Source: JAZTZP01 sp045637525 (GTDB lineage: Bacteria; Bacillota; Clostridia; UBA1381). From it: a DNA stretch of 50,569 nt. Position numbers and translations under genes: made by a program. The notes beneath the pieces were generated by a model. That model made no database searches. It was not told where the DNA came from and saw only the letters and a program-made list of their open reading frames with translations. Location: contig JAZTZP010000030.1 in assembly GCA_045637525.1 (NCBI GenBank), positions 1 to 50,569 of the forward strand, read 5' to 3'. Below, piece after piece: positions 18,217 to 26,600 of this stretch (position 1 is the first letter of the stretch; every line of letters starts with the position of its first letter).

Positions 18217-18245
18217 TTGCATTTTTATGCATTTTGGTGTATAAT
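18217..18245 (+). promoter_or_regulatory. Promoter of argD-argF
   Basis: TTGCAT (18217-18222), 17 bp, TATAAT (18240-18245). The AT-rich dyad around the -10 could overlap an arginine repressor site, but a convincing ARG box was not established. The ribosome binding site AAAGGAGAG follows. Confidence 0.65.
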
Positions 18246-18273
18246 TATTAATAACGTAAAGGAGAGATAAGTA

Positions 18274-19461
18274 ATGCTAAGTGAAATTAAACAGCTTGAC
18301 AGGCAATATTATATGAATACTTTCGGTGAGAGACTTAGCGTCTGTTTTGAAAGAGGCGAGGGGATGAAGCTTTTTGCCGATGACGGAAGAGTGTTTAAGG
18401 ATTTTTTGGGCGGAATTGCCGTAACAGCTCTTGGTCACAGTCATAAGGGATTTGTTTCGTCACTTAAAAATCAGCTTGATAAGGTGGTTCACACATCAAG
18501 TCTTTATTACATAGAAAATCAGGCGAAGCTTGCCGAAAAGCTTGTTAAGAATACGTGTGCCGACAGGGTGTTTTTTGCAAACTCAGGTGCTGAGGCTAAT
18601 GAAGGGGCAATGAAGCTTGCAAAAATTTATCATTATAAAAAGAACAGCGAAAAATATGAGATAATAACGCTTGACCATTCGTTCCACGGTCGCACTCTTG
18701 CAACTGTTGCGGCAACGGGACAGGAAAAGTATCAGAAGCCGTATCGCCCGCTTCTTCCGGGAGTTATACAGGTTCCGGCAAATGATACAGAGGCGTTTAA
18801 AGCCGCTGTGACAGATAAAACAGCCGCTGTTATGATAGAGTTGATTCAGGGCGAGGGCGGAGTGCATCCTATGGATAAGGATTATGTAAAAGAAATCCGC
18901 CGCATTTGTGATGAGAATGATATTATTCTCATTTTCGATGAAGTTCAGACAGGTATGGGACGCACCGGAAAGCTGTTTGCGTATGAGGTGTATGGTGTTG
19001 AGCCCGATATTTTTACGAGTGCCAAGGCGCTCGGAAACGGTATTCCGATTGGTGCTGTATGTGCAAAGGATTTTGTTGCTTCGGCGTTTTCGCCGGGAGA
19101 CCACGGGACAACGTTTGGCGGAAATCCGTTTTCAACTGCGGCAGGACTTGCTGTGTTTGAGGCTTTTGAGCAGGAAAATCTGGTTTCAAATTCTTATGAG
19201 ATGGGAAAATACTTTAAACTGGCTTTAAGTAAAATGGAAAATGCGGACGTTGTAAAGGAAATAAGAGGCGAGGGACTTTTAATCGGAATTGAGCTTTCTG
19301 AGGAGCTTGCAAGGCCTGTGTTTACGGCGTTGTTTGAAAAGGGATTTCTTACAAGTCTTTGCTATACAACATTGCGGCTTGCACCGCCGCTTATTATCGG
19401 AAAAGATGATATAGATGAATTTGTTAATACTTTGGATGAGATACTGGGAGGATTAAAATAA
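18274..19461 (+). CDS. argD: Acetylornithine aminotransferase
   Basis: PLP enzyme of arginine biosynthesis, 395 residues, converting N-acetylglutamate semialdehyde to N-acetylornithine. The class III aminotransferase signature is visible: FANSGAEANEGAMKLAK, HSFHGRT, IFDEVQTGMGRTG, and the PLP lysine Lys251 in SAKALGNG. The next gene, argF, starts in its stop codon (TAATG), so the two are coupled. The pairing with argF supports ArgD over ornithine or GABA aminotransferases of the same class. Confidence 0.94.
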   Translation: MLSEIKQLDRQYYMNTFGERLSVCFERGEGMKLFADDGRVFKDFLGGIAVTALGHSHKGFVSSLKNQLDKVVHTSSLYYIENQAKLAEKLVKNTCADRVFFANSGAEANEGAMKLAKIYHYKKNSEKYEIITLDHSFHGRTLATVAATGQEKYQKPYRPLLPGVIQVPANDTEAFKAAVTDKTAAVMIELIQGEGGVHPMDKDYVKEIRRICDENDIILIFDEVQTGMGRTGKLFAYEVYGVEPDIFTSAKALGNGIPIGAVCAKDFVASAFSPGDHGTTFGGNPFSTAAGLAVFEAFEQENLVSNSYEMGKYFKLALSKMENADVVKEIRGEGLLIGIELSEELARPVFTALFEKGFLTSLCYTTLRLAPPLIIGKDDIDEFVNTLDEILGGLK

Positions 19462-20378
19462 TGAAAGATTTAATAAGCCTGCATGATTTATCATGCGAAG
19501 AGGTTCAGGATTTACTTAAGCTTGCTTTAAAGCTTAAGGATGAAAATAAAAAGGGAATAAAGCATCATTTGCTTGCCGGAAAGACGCTCGGAATGATTTT
19601 TACAAAGTCTTCTACAAGAACACGTGTTTCTTTTGAAGTGGGAATGACACAGCTCGGCGGATATCCGTTGTTTTTGTCAAGCAATGATATTCAATTGGGA
19701 CGCGGAGAAACAATTCACGATACTGCAAAGGTTTTAGAGAGATACCTTGACGGAATAATGATAAGAACATACGCTCATCAGGATGTTATTGACCTTGCGC
19801 ATTATGCGGATATTCCTGTTATAAATGCACTTACGGATCTTCTTCATCCTTGTCAGGTGCTGGCTGACCTTTTAACTACTTATGAGCATAAGGGTAAGCT
19901 TGAGGGGCTTAAGCTTGCATACATTGGCGACGGAAACAACATGGCACATTCTCTTATGTATGGTTGTGCAAAGGCCGGGATGAACTGCGCTGTTGCGGCA
20001 CCGGTGGGATATGAGTGCGATGAGGAAGTAATAGAAAATGCAAAGGCTGACTTTAAGGCCTCGGGAAAAGAGCTTATTCTTACAAACGACCCGATTGAGG
20101 CTATAAAGGATGCTGACGTTGTTTATTCGGATACTTGGGTAAGCATGGGAATGGAAGCTGAAAAGGAAGAGAGAATTAAGATATTTATGCCTTATCAGGT
20201 GAATGAAGAGCTGTTTAAAAATGCAAAGTCTGACGCGGTATTTATGCACTGTTTGCCGGCTTACAGAGGTTATGAAGTAACAGAGGGAGTAATTGACGGA
20301 CCGCAGTCGGTGATTTTTGACGAGGCTGAAAACAGACTTCATGCACAGAAGGCGGTTATGGCTACGTTGATGGGATAA
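19461..20378 (+). CDS. argF: Ornithine carbamoyltransferase
   Basis: Makes citrulline from ornithine and carbamoyl phosphate. At 305 residues it is full length. The carbamoyl phosphate motif STRTR begins at Ser51, HPCQVLADL follows in the middle, and the ornithine-loop HCLPAYRG lies near the C-terminus. Its TAA stop is immediately followed by the ATTATAGTTTA end of the hairpin-array element, which fills the whole gap to the convergent transporter operon. Confidence 0.97.
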   Translation: MKDLISLHDLSCEEVQDLLKLALKLKDENKKGIKHHLLAGKTLGMIFTKSSTRTRVSFEVGMTQLGGYPLFLSSNDIQLGRGETIHDTAKVLERYLDGIMIRTYAHQDVIDLAHYADIPVINALTDLLHPCQVLADLLTTYEHKGKLEGLKLAYIGDGNNMAHSLMYGCAKAGMNCAVAAPVGYECDEEVIENAKADFKASGKELILTNDPIEAIKDADVVYSDTWVSMGMEAEKEERIKIFMPYQVNEELFKNAKSDAVFMHCLPAYRGYEVTEGVIDGPQSVIFDEAENRLHAQKAVMATLMG

Positions 20379-20718
20379 ATTATAGTTTATAGGCGGAACG
20401 CCTCTAAACTATAATAGTGAAATATTTTGCTTTCAGCAAAATGTGAAATTCACACTTTGTGTGAGTGAAATCCATGCAAAGCATGGGTGAAATCTGTCGC
20501 TATGCGACAGGTTTCGGTAGAAATTGCAAGCAATTTCTGAATTTAAAATCAGAAAATCGCTTGTCGATTTTCTTTCCATAACTTGCGGCGAATTCGCCGC
20601 AAATTTCACTCGCATTTATGCGAATTTCACCCAACCATATGGTTGGATTTCACTTTTTGCCTGTGGCAAAAAATTTCACTGGTAAATTATAGTTTATCGC
20701 AGATAAACTATAATTTAC
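20379..20718. repeat. Complete hairpin-array repeat element
   Basis: The element occupies the entire gap between convergent genes. Terminal hairpins sit at 20379-20415 (ATTATAGTTTA/TAAACTATAAT) and 20682-20718 (17-bp arms GTAAATTATAGTTTATC/GATAAACTATAATTTAC). Between them are ten small hairpins: 20424-20442, 20450-20464, 20472-20486, 20494-20510, 20519-20538, 20551-20573, 20583-20602, 20611-20622, 20631-20646 and 20654-20672. The left four are preceded by GTGAAAT spacers and the right ones followed by ATTTCAC spacers, so the spacers are themselves complementary across the centre. No coding capacity is supported. It may act as a bidirectional transcription end. Confidence 0.92.
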
Positions 20719-22172
20719 TTCTGCCATTCGTCAAGCTGCTTCTGAACTTCTGCAATTACAGTATCAACACCTGCTTCTTTAAGCTCTTTTCTGAACTCTG
20801 CTATACCCGTCTCAGGATCTACAAGACCGAGGTCTAACATTTCTGCTCTTTCCTGTATAACTGTCTTACAGTTAGCAATTTCAGTTGATATATTATCAAG
20901 ATTTACAGCAAATCCAAGTATCGGTGACGGAACAGCACTGTCGTTAAATTCCTTTGTCTGATCCCAGAGATCATCAGCCTGTGTAGGAAGGAGGAATGAA
21001 TTGTGCTGTGAACCTATAATCCAGTGAGCAATTCCGGAATAACCGCTGTTTGCTATCTTCTCAGCCTTGTTTTCGCCAACCTTATTATAGTGCTTGCCCT
21101 CAAGACCCCATACAAGAAGATTGAATATCTCTTTATCTGTGTTTATAATCTCAAGCATCTTAACAGCCTCTTCAGGATGCTTTGATGTTGCACTTACATG
21201 AGTCATAGCCGCCATAATGCCGCCTGCATCGAGAACTGCCTCAGAGAACTGCTTTGCCTTCCACGGATAGCCTAAAGACTGGAGAATTGATGCCTCATTA
21301 CCCGGTGCATATACATGAAGTGTTATAGGTCTTTGACGAACTTCTTTTTTCTCCATTGTTGAAGACTTTATGTCGTCCGGGAGATACTTGTCAAACATAT
21401 ATCCCTTGTCAACCCAGCTCTTTCTCATCTTTATGTAGTTTTCATATTCTTCTGTTTCATATTGATTTAAAACAGTAAGCTTTCCGTTTTCCTTATAATT
21501 GATTACACCCGGCATACCTTCGCCTACAACATCAAGATATCCGTAGTATCTCTGAACATGATTCCATGCCGGCTTAACCTTGTTAACCTCAGGATTTACT
21601 TCATGAAGCTTTGCCAAAAAGTTTTCAATATCTTCAAATGTATTTATATCATCTATATTTGTTCCTGTTGCCTCTAAATACTCTTCAGCAATATTAAGAC
21701 CCGTTGCCTTTGCCTGAATCTGCCAGTTAGGTGCAGCATAAATCTTTCCGTCTACCTTCACAGCATCCCATACTGTCTGTGATGTGTTTGCATAAAGTGT
21801 GGGCGCATGCTCCGGTAAAAGCTCTGTAATATCAAGACAAGCACCGTTTGATACGTTTGTGTAATAATCGTTTTTCCATGTTGATGTAAATGCAAGGTCA
21901 TATTCTTCCATACCGGCGTTTATAAGCTGAAGCTTCTTGTCATAGTTTCCGCCGTCAATACCGATAACATCAAGCTGAAGATTATACTCGCTCCCGAGCT
22001 TTTCATTAACCTTGTTCATAATCTCCGGAAAATCCGCACTGTCAAGAACTGCCGGTACATACCATGTAAGCTTAACCGCTTCGCCTTCCTCTGCCTTCTT
22101 CTCCCCACAACCCGTAAAGCTCATCAGAGCCGCTGTTGCAAGTACTAAACTCATAATCTTTTTCTTTGTCAT
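20715..22172 (-). CDS. ABC transporter sugar-binding lipoprotein, LplA-like (extracellular solute-binding family 1)
   Basis: The 485-residue product has a lipoprotein signal MTKKKIMSLVLATAALMSFTGC with Cys22, then a periplasmic-binding-protein fold (LTWYVPAVLDSADFPEIMNKVNEKL...). The C-terminal part resembles the DUF3502-type domain found in LplA-like proteins. It would bind an oligosaccharide outside the membrane and pass it to the two permeases upstream. It is the last gene of the operon; no ATPase subunit is present, as is common where a shared MsmX-type ATPase is used. Its stop codon TAA lies in the terminal inverted repeat of the hairpin element. Confidence 0.9.
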   Translation of the reverse strand: MTKKKIMSLVLATAALMSFTGCGEKKAEEGEAVKLTWYVPAVLDSADFPEIMNKVNEKLGSEYNLQLDVIGIDGGNYDKKLQLINAGMEEYDLAFTSTWKNDYYTNVSNGACLDITELLPEHAPTLYANTSQTVWDAVKVDGKIYAAPNWQIQAKATGLNIAEEYLEATGTNIDDINTFEDIENFLAKLHEVNPEVNKVKPAWNHVQRYYGYLDVVGEGMPGVINYKENGKLTVLNQYETEEYENYIKMRKSWVDKGYMFDKYLPDDIKSSTMEKKEVRQRPITLHVYAPGNEASILQSLGYPWKAKQFSEAVLDAGGIMAAMTHVSATSKHPEEAVKMLEIINTDKEIFNLLVWGLEGKHYNKVGENKAEKIANSGYSGIAHWIIGSQHNSFLLPTQADDLWDQTKEFNDSAVPSPILGFAVNLDNISTEIANCKTVIQERAEMLDLGLVDPETGIAEFRKELKEAGVDTVIAEVQKQLDEWQK

Positions 22173-22218
22173 TTTAAAAACTTCCTTTCTTTATTTTAAT
22201 TTTAATTAAAACCTTAGT

Positions 22219-23109
22219 TTATCCCTTCACGCTTCCGACTGAAATACCCTTTACAAAGTACTTCTGGAAAAACATGAATACAAATATCATCGGACCTGCC
22301 GCAAACACACACATTGCCATACGCGTTGTTTCACTCGGCAGCGTTGATAAATCAACATTAACTCCTACTGTCGAACTGTCTTTTAACATACTGTCAATAT
22401 TACTCATAACACGTGAGAGGAAATATTGAAGCGTTATAATCTTGTCGTTTGTCATATACATAAGACAATGATACCAGTCGTTCCAGTATGAAAGAGAAAT
22501 AAGAACAAACAGCGTTGCCATACCTGTAACGGTAATCGGCACAACAATTGTAAAGAATGTCCTTATCTCGCCGGCTCCGTCTATCTTTGCCGCCTCAATC
22601 AGCGACTCATGCATCTGAGCAAAGTATGTTCTCATTAAAAATACGTTCCATGGGCTGACCAAAAGCGGAAGTATCAAAGCCCACACATTATTTCTTAAAT
22701 GCAGATATTGCGTTATAAGTATATATGTAGGAACCGCACCGCCCGCAAAAAGCATTGTAAAGTAAACGAAAAAGTTTATCTTGTTACGCCACTTATAGTC
22801 TTTTCTCGACAGCGGATATGCTAAAAGCGATGTTACTAAAACACTGAGCAGACTTCCGACAACAGTCGTAAATATTGTAGCCTTATATGCATTTACTAAG
22901 GAACGCGGATTTTGCAGAACCATTTTGTATGCCGCAAGCGTTGTACCTCTCGGGAAAATAGCATACCCGTCACGTGCAAGCAGTCCTTCTGTTGAGAACG
23001 AGGCTGAAAGAACTATCAGAAACGGAATTATACATGCAAGTGCCGCAAGGGCAAGCAGTAAATACGATATAACTCTGATAACATTCATCTGTTTATCTTT
23101 AAAATTCAT
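22219..23109 (-). CDS. Carbohydrate ABC transporter permease, YtcP/MalG-like
   Basis: Inner-membrane permease of 296 residues with six predicted transmembrane segments and the EAA-type loop (ESLIEAAKIDGAGEIRTFFTIVVPI) that contacts the ATPase. The C-terminal FVKGISVGSVKG is characteristic of the YtcP/LplC group. It lies 15 bp downstream of the partner permease and 46 bp before the binding protein. Confidence 0.92.
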   Translation of the reverse strand: MNFKDKQMNVIRVISYLLLALAALACIIPFLIVLSASFSTEGLLARDGYAIFPRGTTLAAYKMVLQNPRSLVNAYKATIFTTVVGSLLSVLVTSLLAYPLSRKDYKWRNKINFFVYFTMLFAGGAVPTYILITQYLHLRNNVWALILPLLVSPWNVFLMRTYFAQMHESLIEAAKIDGAGEIRTFFTIVVPITVTGMATLFVLISLSYWNDWYHCLMYMTNDKIITLQYFLSRVMSNIDSMLKDSSTVGVNVDLSTLPSETTRMAMCVFAAGPMIFVFMFFQKYFVKGISVGSVKG

Positions 23110-23124
23110 GAAAATCCTCCTTTC

Positions 23125-24078
23125 TCAGAACAATGCATTTTCACTCTCATACCTGCGCACAAGAGCATTAACCGTTATTATAAGTACAAATCCGACTATG
23201 GACTGAATAAATCCTGTCGCTGTGGACTGTCCGAGACTTGATGTGTTAAGGAGTGAACGTGTTATATATGTATCAAGAACGTCCGTAACCTCGAATAACG
23301 CTCCGCTCTCAGCCGGCAGATAGTAAAAGAGACCGAAGTCAGATCTGAATATTCCGCCGAGTGCAAGGAGTGTGAGAACTATCACCGTAGGCTTAAGATG
23401 CGGAAGTGTTATGTATTTAACACGTCTGAAATATCCGCAGCCGTCTATCGTTGCCGCCTCATAAAGCTCCGTATCTATTGCAATAACGGTGCCGTAGTAT
23501 ATGAGAGCATTAAATCCCATACCCTTCCATGTATTAAAGAATATAAGAATAAACGGCCACCATTTCGGCTCGGAATAAAACGACACGCTTTCCGCTCCGA
23601 AAAATGCAACAATCTGATTTGCCATACCTTTATTATAATCAAGAAACGCATGACTTACATAAGACACCACAATCCATGACAGAAAGTACGGCAAAAACAT
23701 TGAGCTCTGAAACACCTTTATGGCATTTTTCCGGTTTACGCTGTCTAAAAGCAATGCGATTATTACACCCACAATAACATTGAGCGCTATAAAAGCGAGA
23801 TTATAAAGAACAGTATTTCTTACAAGGGTAGAAAAAGTATTCGACCCGAAAAGAAATGCAAAGTTCTTAAAACCTACCCACGGGCTTTTCATTAATCCCA
23901 GGTTATACTTATAATTCTGAAACGCCATTATAAGTCCGCCCATCGGAAGATATTTAAAAATAAATATCGTAAGCAGTCCGGGAAGTGCCATAAGCGTCAG
24001 CCACCAATGTGATGCGTCGTATTTTTTCTTCTTGTATTTTGGAGGCGTTGTATTTACGCTAACTTTTTTTGATTTCAT
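23125..24078 (-). CDS. lplB: Carbohydrate ABC transporter permease, LplB-like
   Basis: Inner-membrane permease of 317 residues. The N-terminal LMALPGLLTIFIFKYLPMGGLIMAF is typical of LplB. The EAA loop is ELYEAATIDGCGYFRRVKYITLPHL. It is the first gene of the operon, with ribosome site AAGGAG and a promoter at 24120-24148. Systems of this type import pectin- or xylan-derived oligosaccharides in Clostridia and Bacillus, but no glycoside hydrolase lies next to it to fix the substrate. Confidence 0.92.
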   Translation of the reverse strand: MKSKKVSVNTTPPKYKKKKYDASHWWLTLMALPGLLTIFIFKYLPMGGLIMAFQNYKYNLGLMKSPWVGFKNFAFLFGSNTFSTLVRNTVLYNLAFIALNVIVGVIIALLLDSVNRKNAIKVFQSSMFLPYFLSWIVVSYVSHAFLDYNKGMANQIVAFFGAESVSFYSEPKWWPFILIFFNTWKGMGFNALIYYGTVIAIDTELYEAATIDGCGYFRRVKYITLPHLKPTVIVLTLLALGGIFRSDFGLFYYLPAESGALFEVTDVLDTYITRSLLNTSSLGQSTATGFIQSIVGFVLIITVNALVRRYESENALF

Positions 24079-24119
24079 TTTTTGTATTCTCTACTCCTTC
24101 CATTTTTGTTTATATCTAT

Positions 24120-24148
24120 ATTTTAACACATAAAATCATTTTTTTCAA
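24120..24148 (-). promoter_or_regulatory. Promoter of the sugar transporter operon
   Basis: Minus-strand TTGAAA (24143-24148), 17 bp, TAAAAT (24120-24125). Confidence 0.65.
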
Positions 24149-24379
24149 TTAAAAATTTTTCAAATTCGTTTCGATTTTCATATATTAAAGATGATTTCTG
24201 CGTTTTTCAGAAAAAATATATAATTTTATATATAAATCTTTAATTTTCTGAATTTTAAAAACAAAAACTCCCTTCTGCAGTCAGTTAAGTTAAAAATTCT
24301 ATATTTGTTTATCACAAAACAAGCCTTCTTTTTAGTAAAAAAAACGAATGCATTTAGTTAATATCGTACAACTTACCTA

Positions 24380-24408
24380 TTGACATTTTGTTTTTTTTAG
24401 TGTATAGT
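24380..24408 (+). promoter_or_regulatory. Promoter of the SLH/peptidase gene
   Basis: TTGACA (24380-24385), 17 bp, TATAGT (24403-24408). The stretch 24150-24379 is AT-rich and shows nothing else. Confidence 0.7.
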
Positions 24409-24478
24409 TATTAATACAGAATGTATATGTATACTGCCAATTCTTATACGGCATAAGTATTTTCTCATATCTGATGAT

Positions 24479-24512
24479 ATATCAGGGTATTGCGTATGCA
24501 GCGCCCTGATAT
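24479..24512 (+). promoter_or_regulatory. Leader hairpin upstream of the SLH/peptidase gene
   Basis: Arms ATATCAGGG (24479-24487) and CCCTGATAT (24504-24512) with a smaller TTGC/GCA pairing in the loop, followed by TTTTATAT. It lies about 35 nt before the ATG and could act as an attenuator or a stability element. Confidence 0.5.
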
Positions 24513-24548
24513 TTTATATAACACACATTTAAAAAGGAAACAAATGCA

Positions 24549-25916
24549 ATGAAAACATACAAATTATTTATATTACCGATAATACTGATTTTCTTGGGAG
24601 CATCGGCACAAGCCGCAGGAACAGCAAGCAGCTGGGCGGCAGAGAGCATAAAAACCGCATATATGAGCGGCATAATACCACAGGAACAATACACAGGCGA
24701 CTACACCATGCCGATTACAAGAAACGAAATCGCCGTATTAATCGCAAACGCATATGAAAATGTTACAGGCACGGAATATAAATCCACCGCCTCCCCGTTT
24801 ACCGACGCCTCCGGCACACACATCGCGGCAGTATATGAACTCGGAATCATGAGCGGACGCGGCGAAAACATATTCTCGCCTTATGATTATACAACACGTC
24901 AGGAAATGGCAAAAATCATTCTGTCATTTAAAGCCGCAGCAGAAAAAACAGAGCTTATTTTGCCGAAGAGCTATGACGCCGTTTTTACGGATTTTAGTGA
25001 AATAAGTGACTGGGCAAAGCCGTATGTTATAAAAGCGACAGCCGAAAACATAATAAACGGCTACGACGACGGCAGTTTTTTACCTTCAAACACCGTTTCA
25101 TATGAACAAGCCATCGCACTCATAACAAGAGCTGTAACCTTAAATCAATACAAACAGCCCGTTATATATGATCTGCATGCAACAATACCATCATACACAA
25201 AAAGCGGAACAGTACAAATAAAATGGGACAGACTCCCCGATGTACCGTTATACACAATAAAAGTAACAGAAAAAAGACTGTCATATTATGAAAACGACAT
25301 CGCGCCGAATAATACGCTCACCTATGAAATACAATATGAAGATTTTTTAAATATAGACGTTAATCCGAACAGAAAATACACAATTGAAATACTCGCCGCA
25401 AACCATTACTACACCGGGGATATTTATGTAGAAGAAATAAATAATGAATATGCGGCGGAAATCTCGGCAAACTACCCCCAAACAAAAGAAGCTGCCGAAG
25501 CACTTATGACAACAGTCAGCGTGCCTGTATGGAAAATGAAAGGAAAAGAAAAGGTATCATCAACAATAACCCTTACCGTACACAACAAAATCGCAGAAAA
25601 AATAAAGCTTGTGTTTGAAGAAATATACAACGGTCCCGAAAAGTTCCCCATAAAAGACGCAGGAGCCTACAACTGGAGAGGCGGAAGAAGCGAACACAAC
25701 GGCGGAACGGCAATAGATATAAATGCCAACGAGAACTACTGTATATACTCAAACGGCACAACAGTAGGTAATTACTGGAAACCGTACGAAGACCCATATT
25801 CCATAACACCATACGGCGACGTGGTACGAGCCTTCGAAAAATACGGCTTCACCTGGGGCGGCGACGCATGGTCAAGTCCTAAGGATTATATGCATTTCTC
25901 TTATCTTGGTACATAA
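24549..25916 (+). CDS. S-layer-homology protein with VanY/M15-type D,D-carboxypeptidase domain
   Basis: Secreted wall protein of 455 residues. A signal peptide ends near ASAQAA (residue 24). SLH repeats follow (AESIKTAYMSGII...ITRNEIAVLIANAYE; FTDASGTHIAAVYELGIMSGRG; FTDFSEISDWAKPYVIKATAENIINGYDDGSF), which bind pyruvylated wall polymers. A fibronectin-like linker (about 205-300) leads to a zinc peptidase domain with SEHNGGTAIDI starting at Ser381 (His383 and Asp as zinc ligands) and the final MHFSYLG supplying the last His. It probably trims D-Ala-ended peptidoglycan stems at the surface. Not part of a vancomycin cluster here. Confidence 0.88.
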   Translation: MKTYKLFILPIILIFLGASAQAAGTASSWAAESIKTAYMSGIIPQEQYTGDYTMPITRNEIAVLIANAYENVTGTEYKSTASPFTDASGTHIAAVYELGIMSGRGENIFSPYDYTTRQEMAKIILSFKAAAEKTELILPKSYDAVFTDFSEISDWAKPYVIKATAENIINGYDDGSFLPSNTVSYEQAIALITRAVTLNQYKQPVIYDLHATIPSYTKSGTVQIKWDRLPDVPLYTIKVTEKRLSYYENDIAPNNTLTYEIQYEDFLNIDVNPNRKYTIEILAANHYYTGDIYVEEINNEYAAEISANYPQTKEAAEALMTTVSVPVWKMKGKEKVSSTITLTVHNKIAEKIKLVFEEIYNGPEKFPIKDAGAYNWRGGRSEHNGGTAIDINANENYCIYSNGTTVGNYWKPYEDPYSITPYGDVVRAFEKYGFTWGGDAWSSPKDYMHFSYLGT

Positions 25917-25942
25917 TAAATCAGCTGTAGTTATATGAATTA

Positions 25943-26142
25943 CTATTCATCTGTTGACAGGTAATTGCGAAATGCAATTACAATTGAAAATTGAAAGTAT
26001 AAAATTGAAAAATTAAGGAAGAAAATCAAAGATTTTCTTCCTTAATTTATGTTTATTTGCTATGAAATTTTAATAATTTTCCCTTTCCGGCTGCAATTGT
26101 GAATTTTTTTGAATTTCGCAATTGCCTATTCATCTATTGATA
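25943..26142. repeat. MITE-like element with inverted ends and flanking direct repeats
   Basis: Inverted ends GGTAATTGCGAAAT (25960-25973) and ATTTCGCAATTGCC (26113-26126) differ at one base. They are flanked by 17-bp direct repeats, CTATTCATCTGTTGACA (25943-25959) and CTATTCATCTATTGATA (26126-26142), differing at two. Inside is a strong hairpin AATTAAGGAAGAAAATC/GATTTTCTTCCTTAATT around 26017-26049 that could terminate both convergent genes. The right direct repeat is the last codons and stop of the DUF1257-like gene. Confidence 0.65.
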
Positions 26143-26587
26143 TTGTAAGAAGTATAGAATCATCATCAAGCACAGCTTCACTTTCCAGCCGCATGTTAGC
26201 GCCAAGATTATTCAGTATGTTTTTATACGTATATTCCTGAACATTCATGTTGTATTCCTGTTCAAGCTCTTCTATATTGCATATAAGCTCATCTATATTG
26301 CTGATGCCGTCAAGATAAATCCTAAACGCTTCATCAGGGCTGTTTCTTTTGTATATAAGCCTGCCCTCAACGCACTCAGCGCAGATTACATCCTCTGCAA
26401 TAATCTGAACATTTATGCCGTGTTCTCTCAAGGTACGGCATAAAAGCTCCGCATCATTAAATCGCGTTTCTATACTGAGCTCCTCTGTTATTCCGTTTGC
26501 ATATTTTTGTTTTACCGCAGAAGCCGTTTCAACTGCAGAAATGCAGACAGCTATCGCAAGCGGTAAAAGCACAGCAGATAAAGACAT
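26126..26587 (-). CDS. DUF1257 (Ycf35)-like small protein, last gene of the AAA operon
   Basis: The 153-residue protein begins with a hydrophobic segment (SAVLLPLAIAVCISAVETASAV). A domain follows: TRFNDAELLCRTLREHGINVQIIAEDVICA...NIDELICNIEELEQEYNMNVQEYTYKNILNNLG...DDSILLTI. The order 'gene-specific discrepancy, then Asp/Glu-rich helix, then YxYxxI and a terminal hydrophobic strand' recalls DUF1257/Ycf35, a partner of Ycf46-type AAA ATPases in cyanobacteria and plastids. The resemblance is from memory and weak in the first half. It has ribosome site GGAGGAAAA and lies 13 bp after the ATPase gene. Confidence 0.6.
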   Translation of the reverse strand: MSLSAVLLPLAIAVCISAVETASAVKQKYANGITEELSIETRFNDAELLCRTLREHGINVQIIAEDVICAECVEGRLIYKRNSPDEAFRIYLDGISNIDELICNIEELEQEYNMNVQEYTYKNILNNLGANMRLESEAVLDDDSILLTISIDE

Positions 26588-26600
26588 AATATTTTCCTCC

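Noticed and set aside
18231..18250. Arginine repressor box at the argD promoter
   Set aside because: The AT-rich dyad has only a loose fit to the consensus, and no second box was seen.
20416..20680. CRISPR array
   Set aside because: The recurring 7-bp unit is a spacer between unlike hairpins; there are no direct repeats of 24-40 bp and no cas genes.
20583..20837. Short plus-strand reading frame through the hairpin element
   Set aside because: It runs through inverted repeats and into the antisense of a real gene, with no ribosome site.
24549..25916. Vancomycin-resistance VanY
   Set aside because: The peptidase motif is shared, but the protein carries SLH domains and there are no vanH/A/X or vanRS genes near it.
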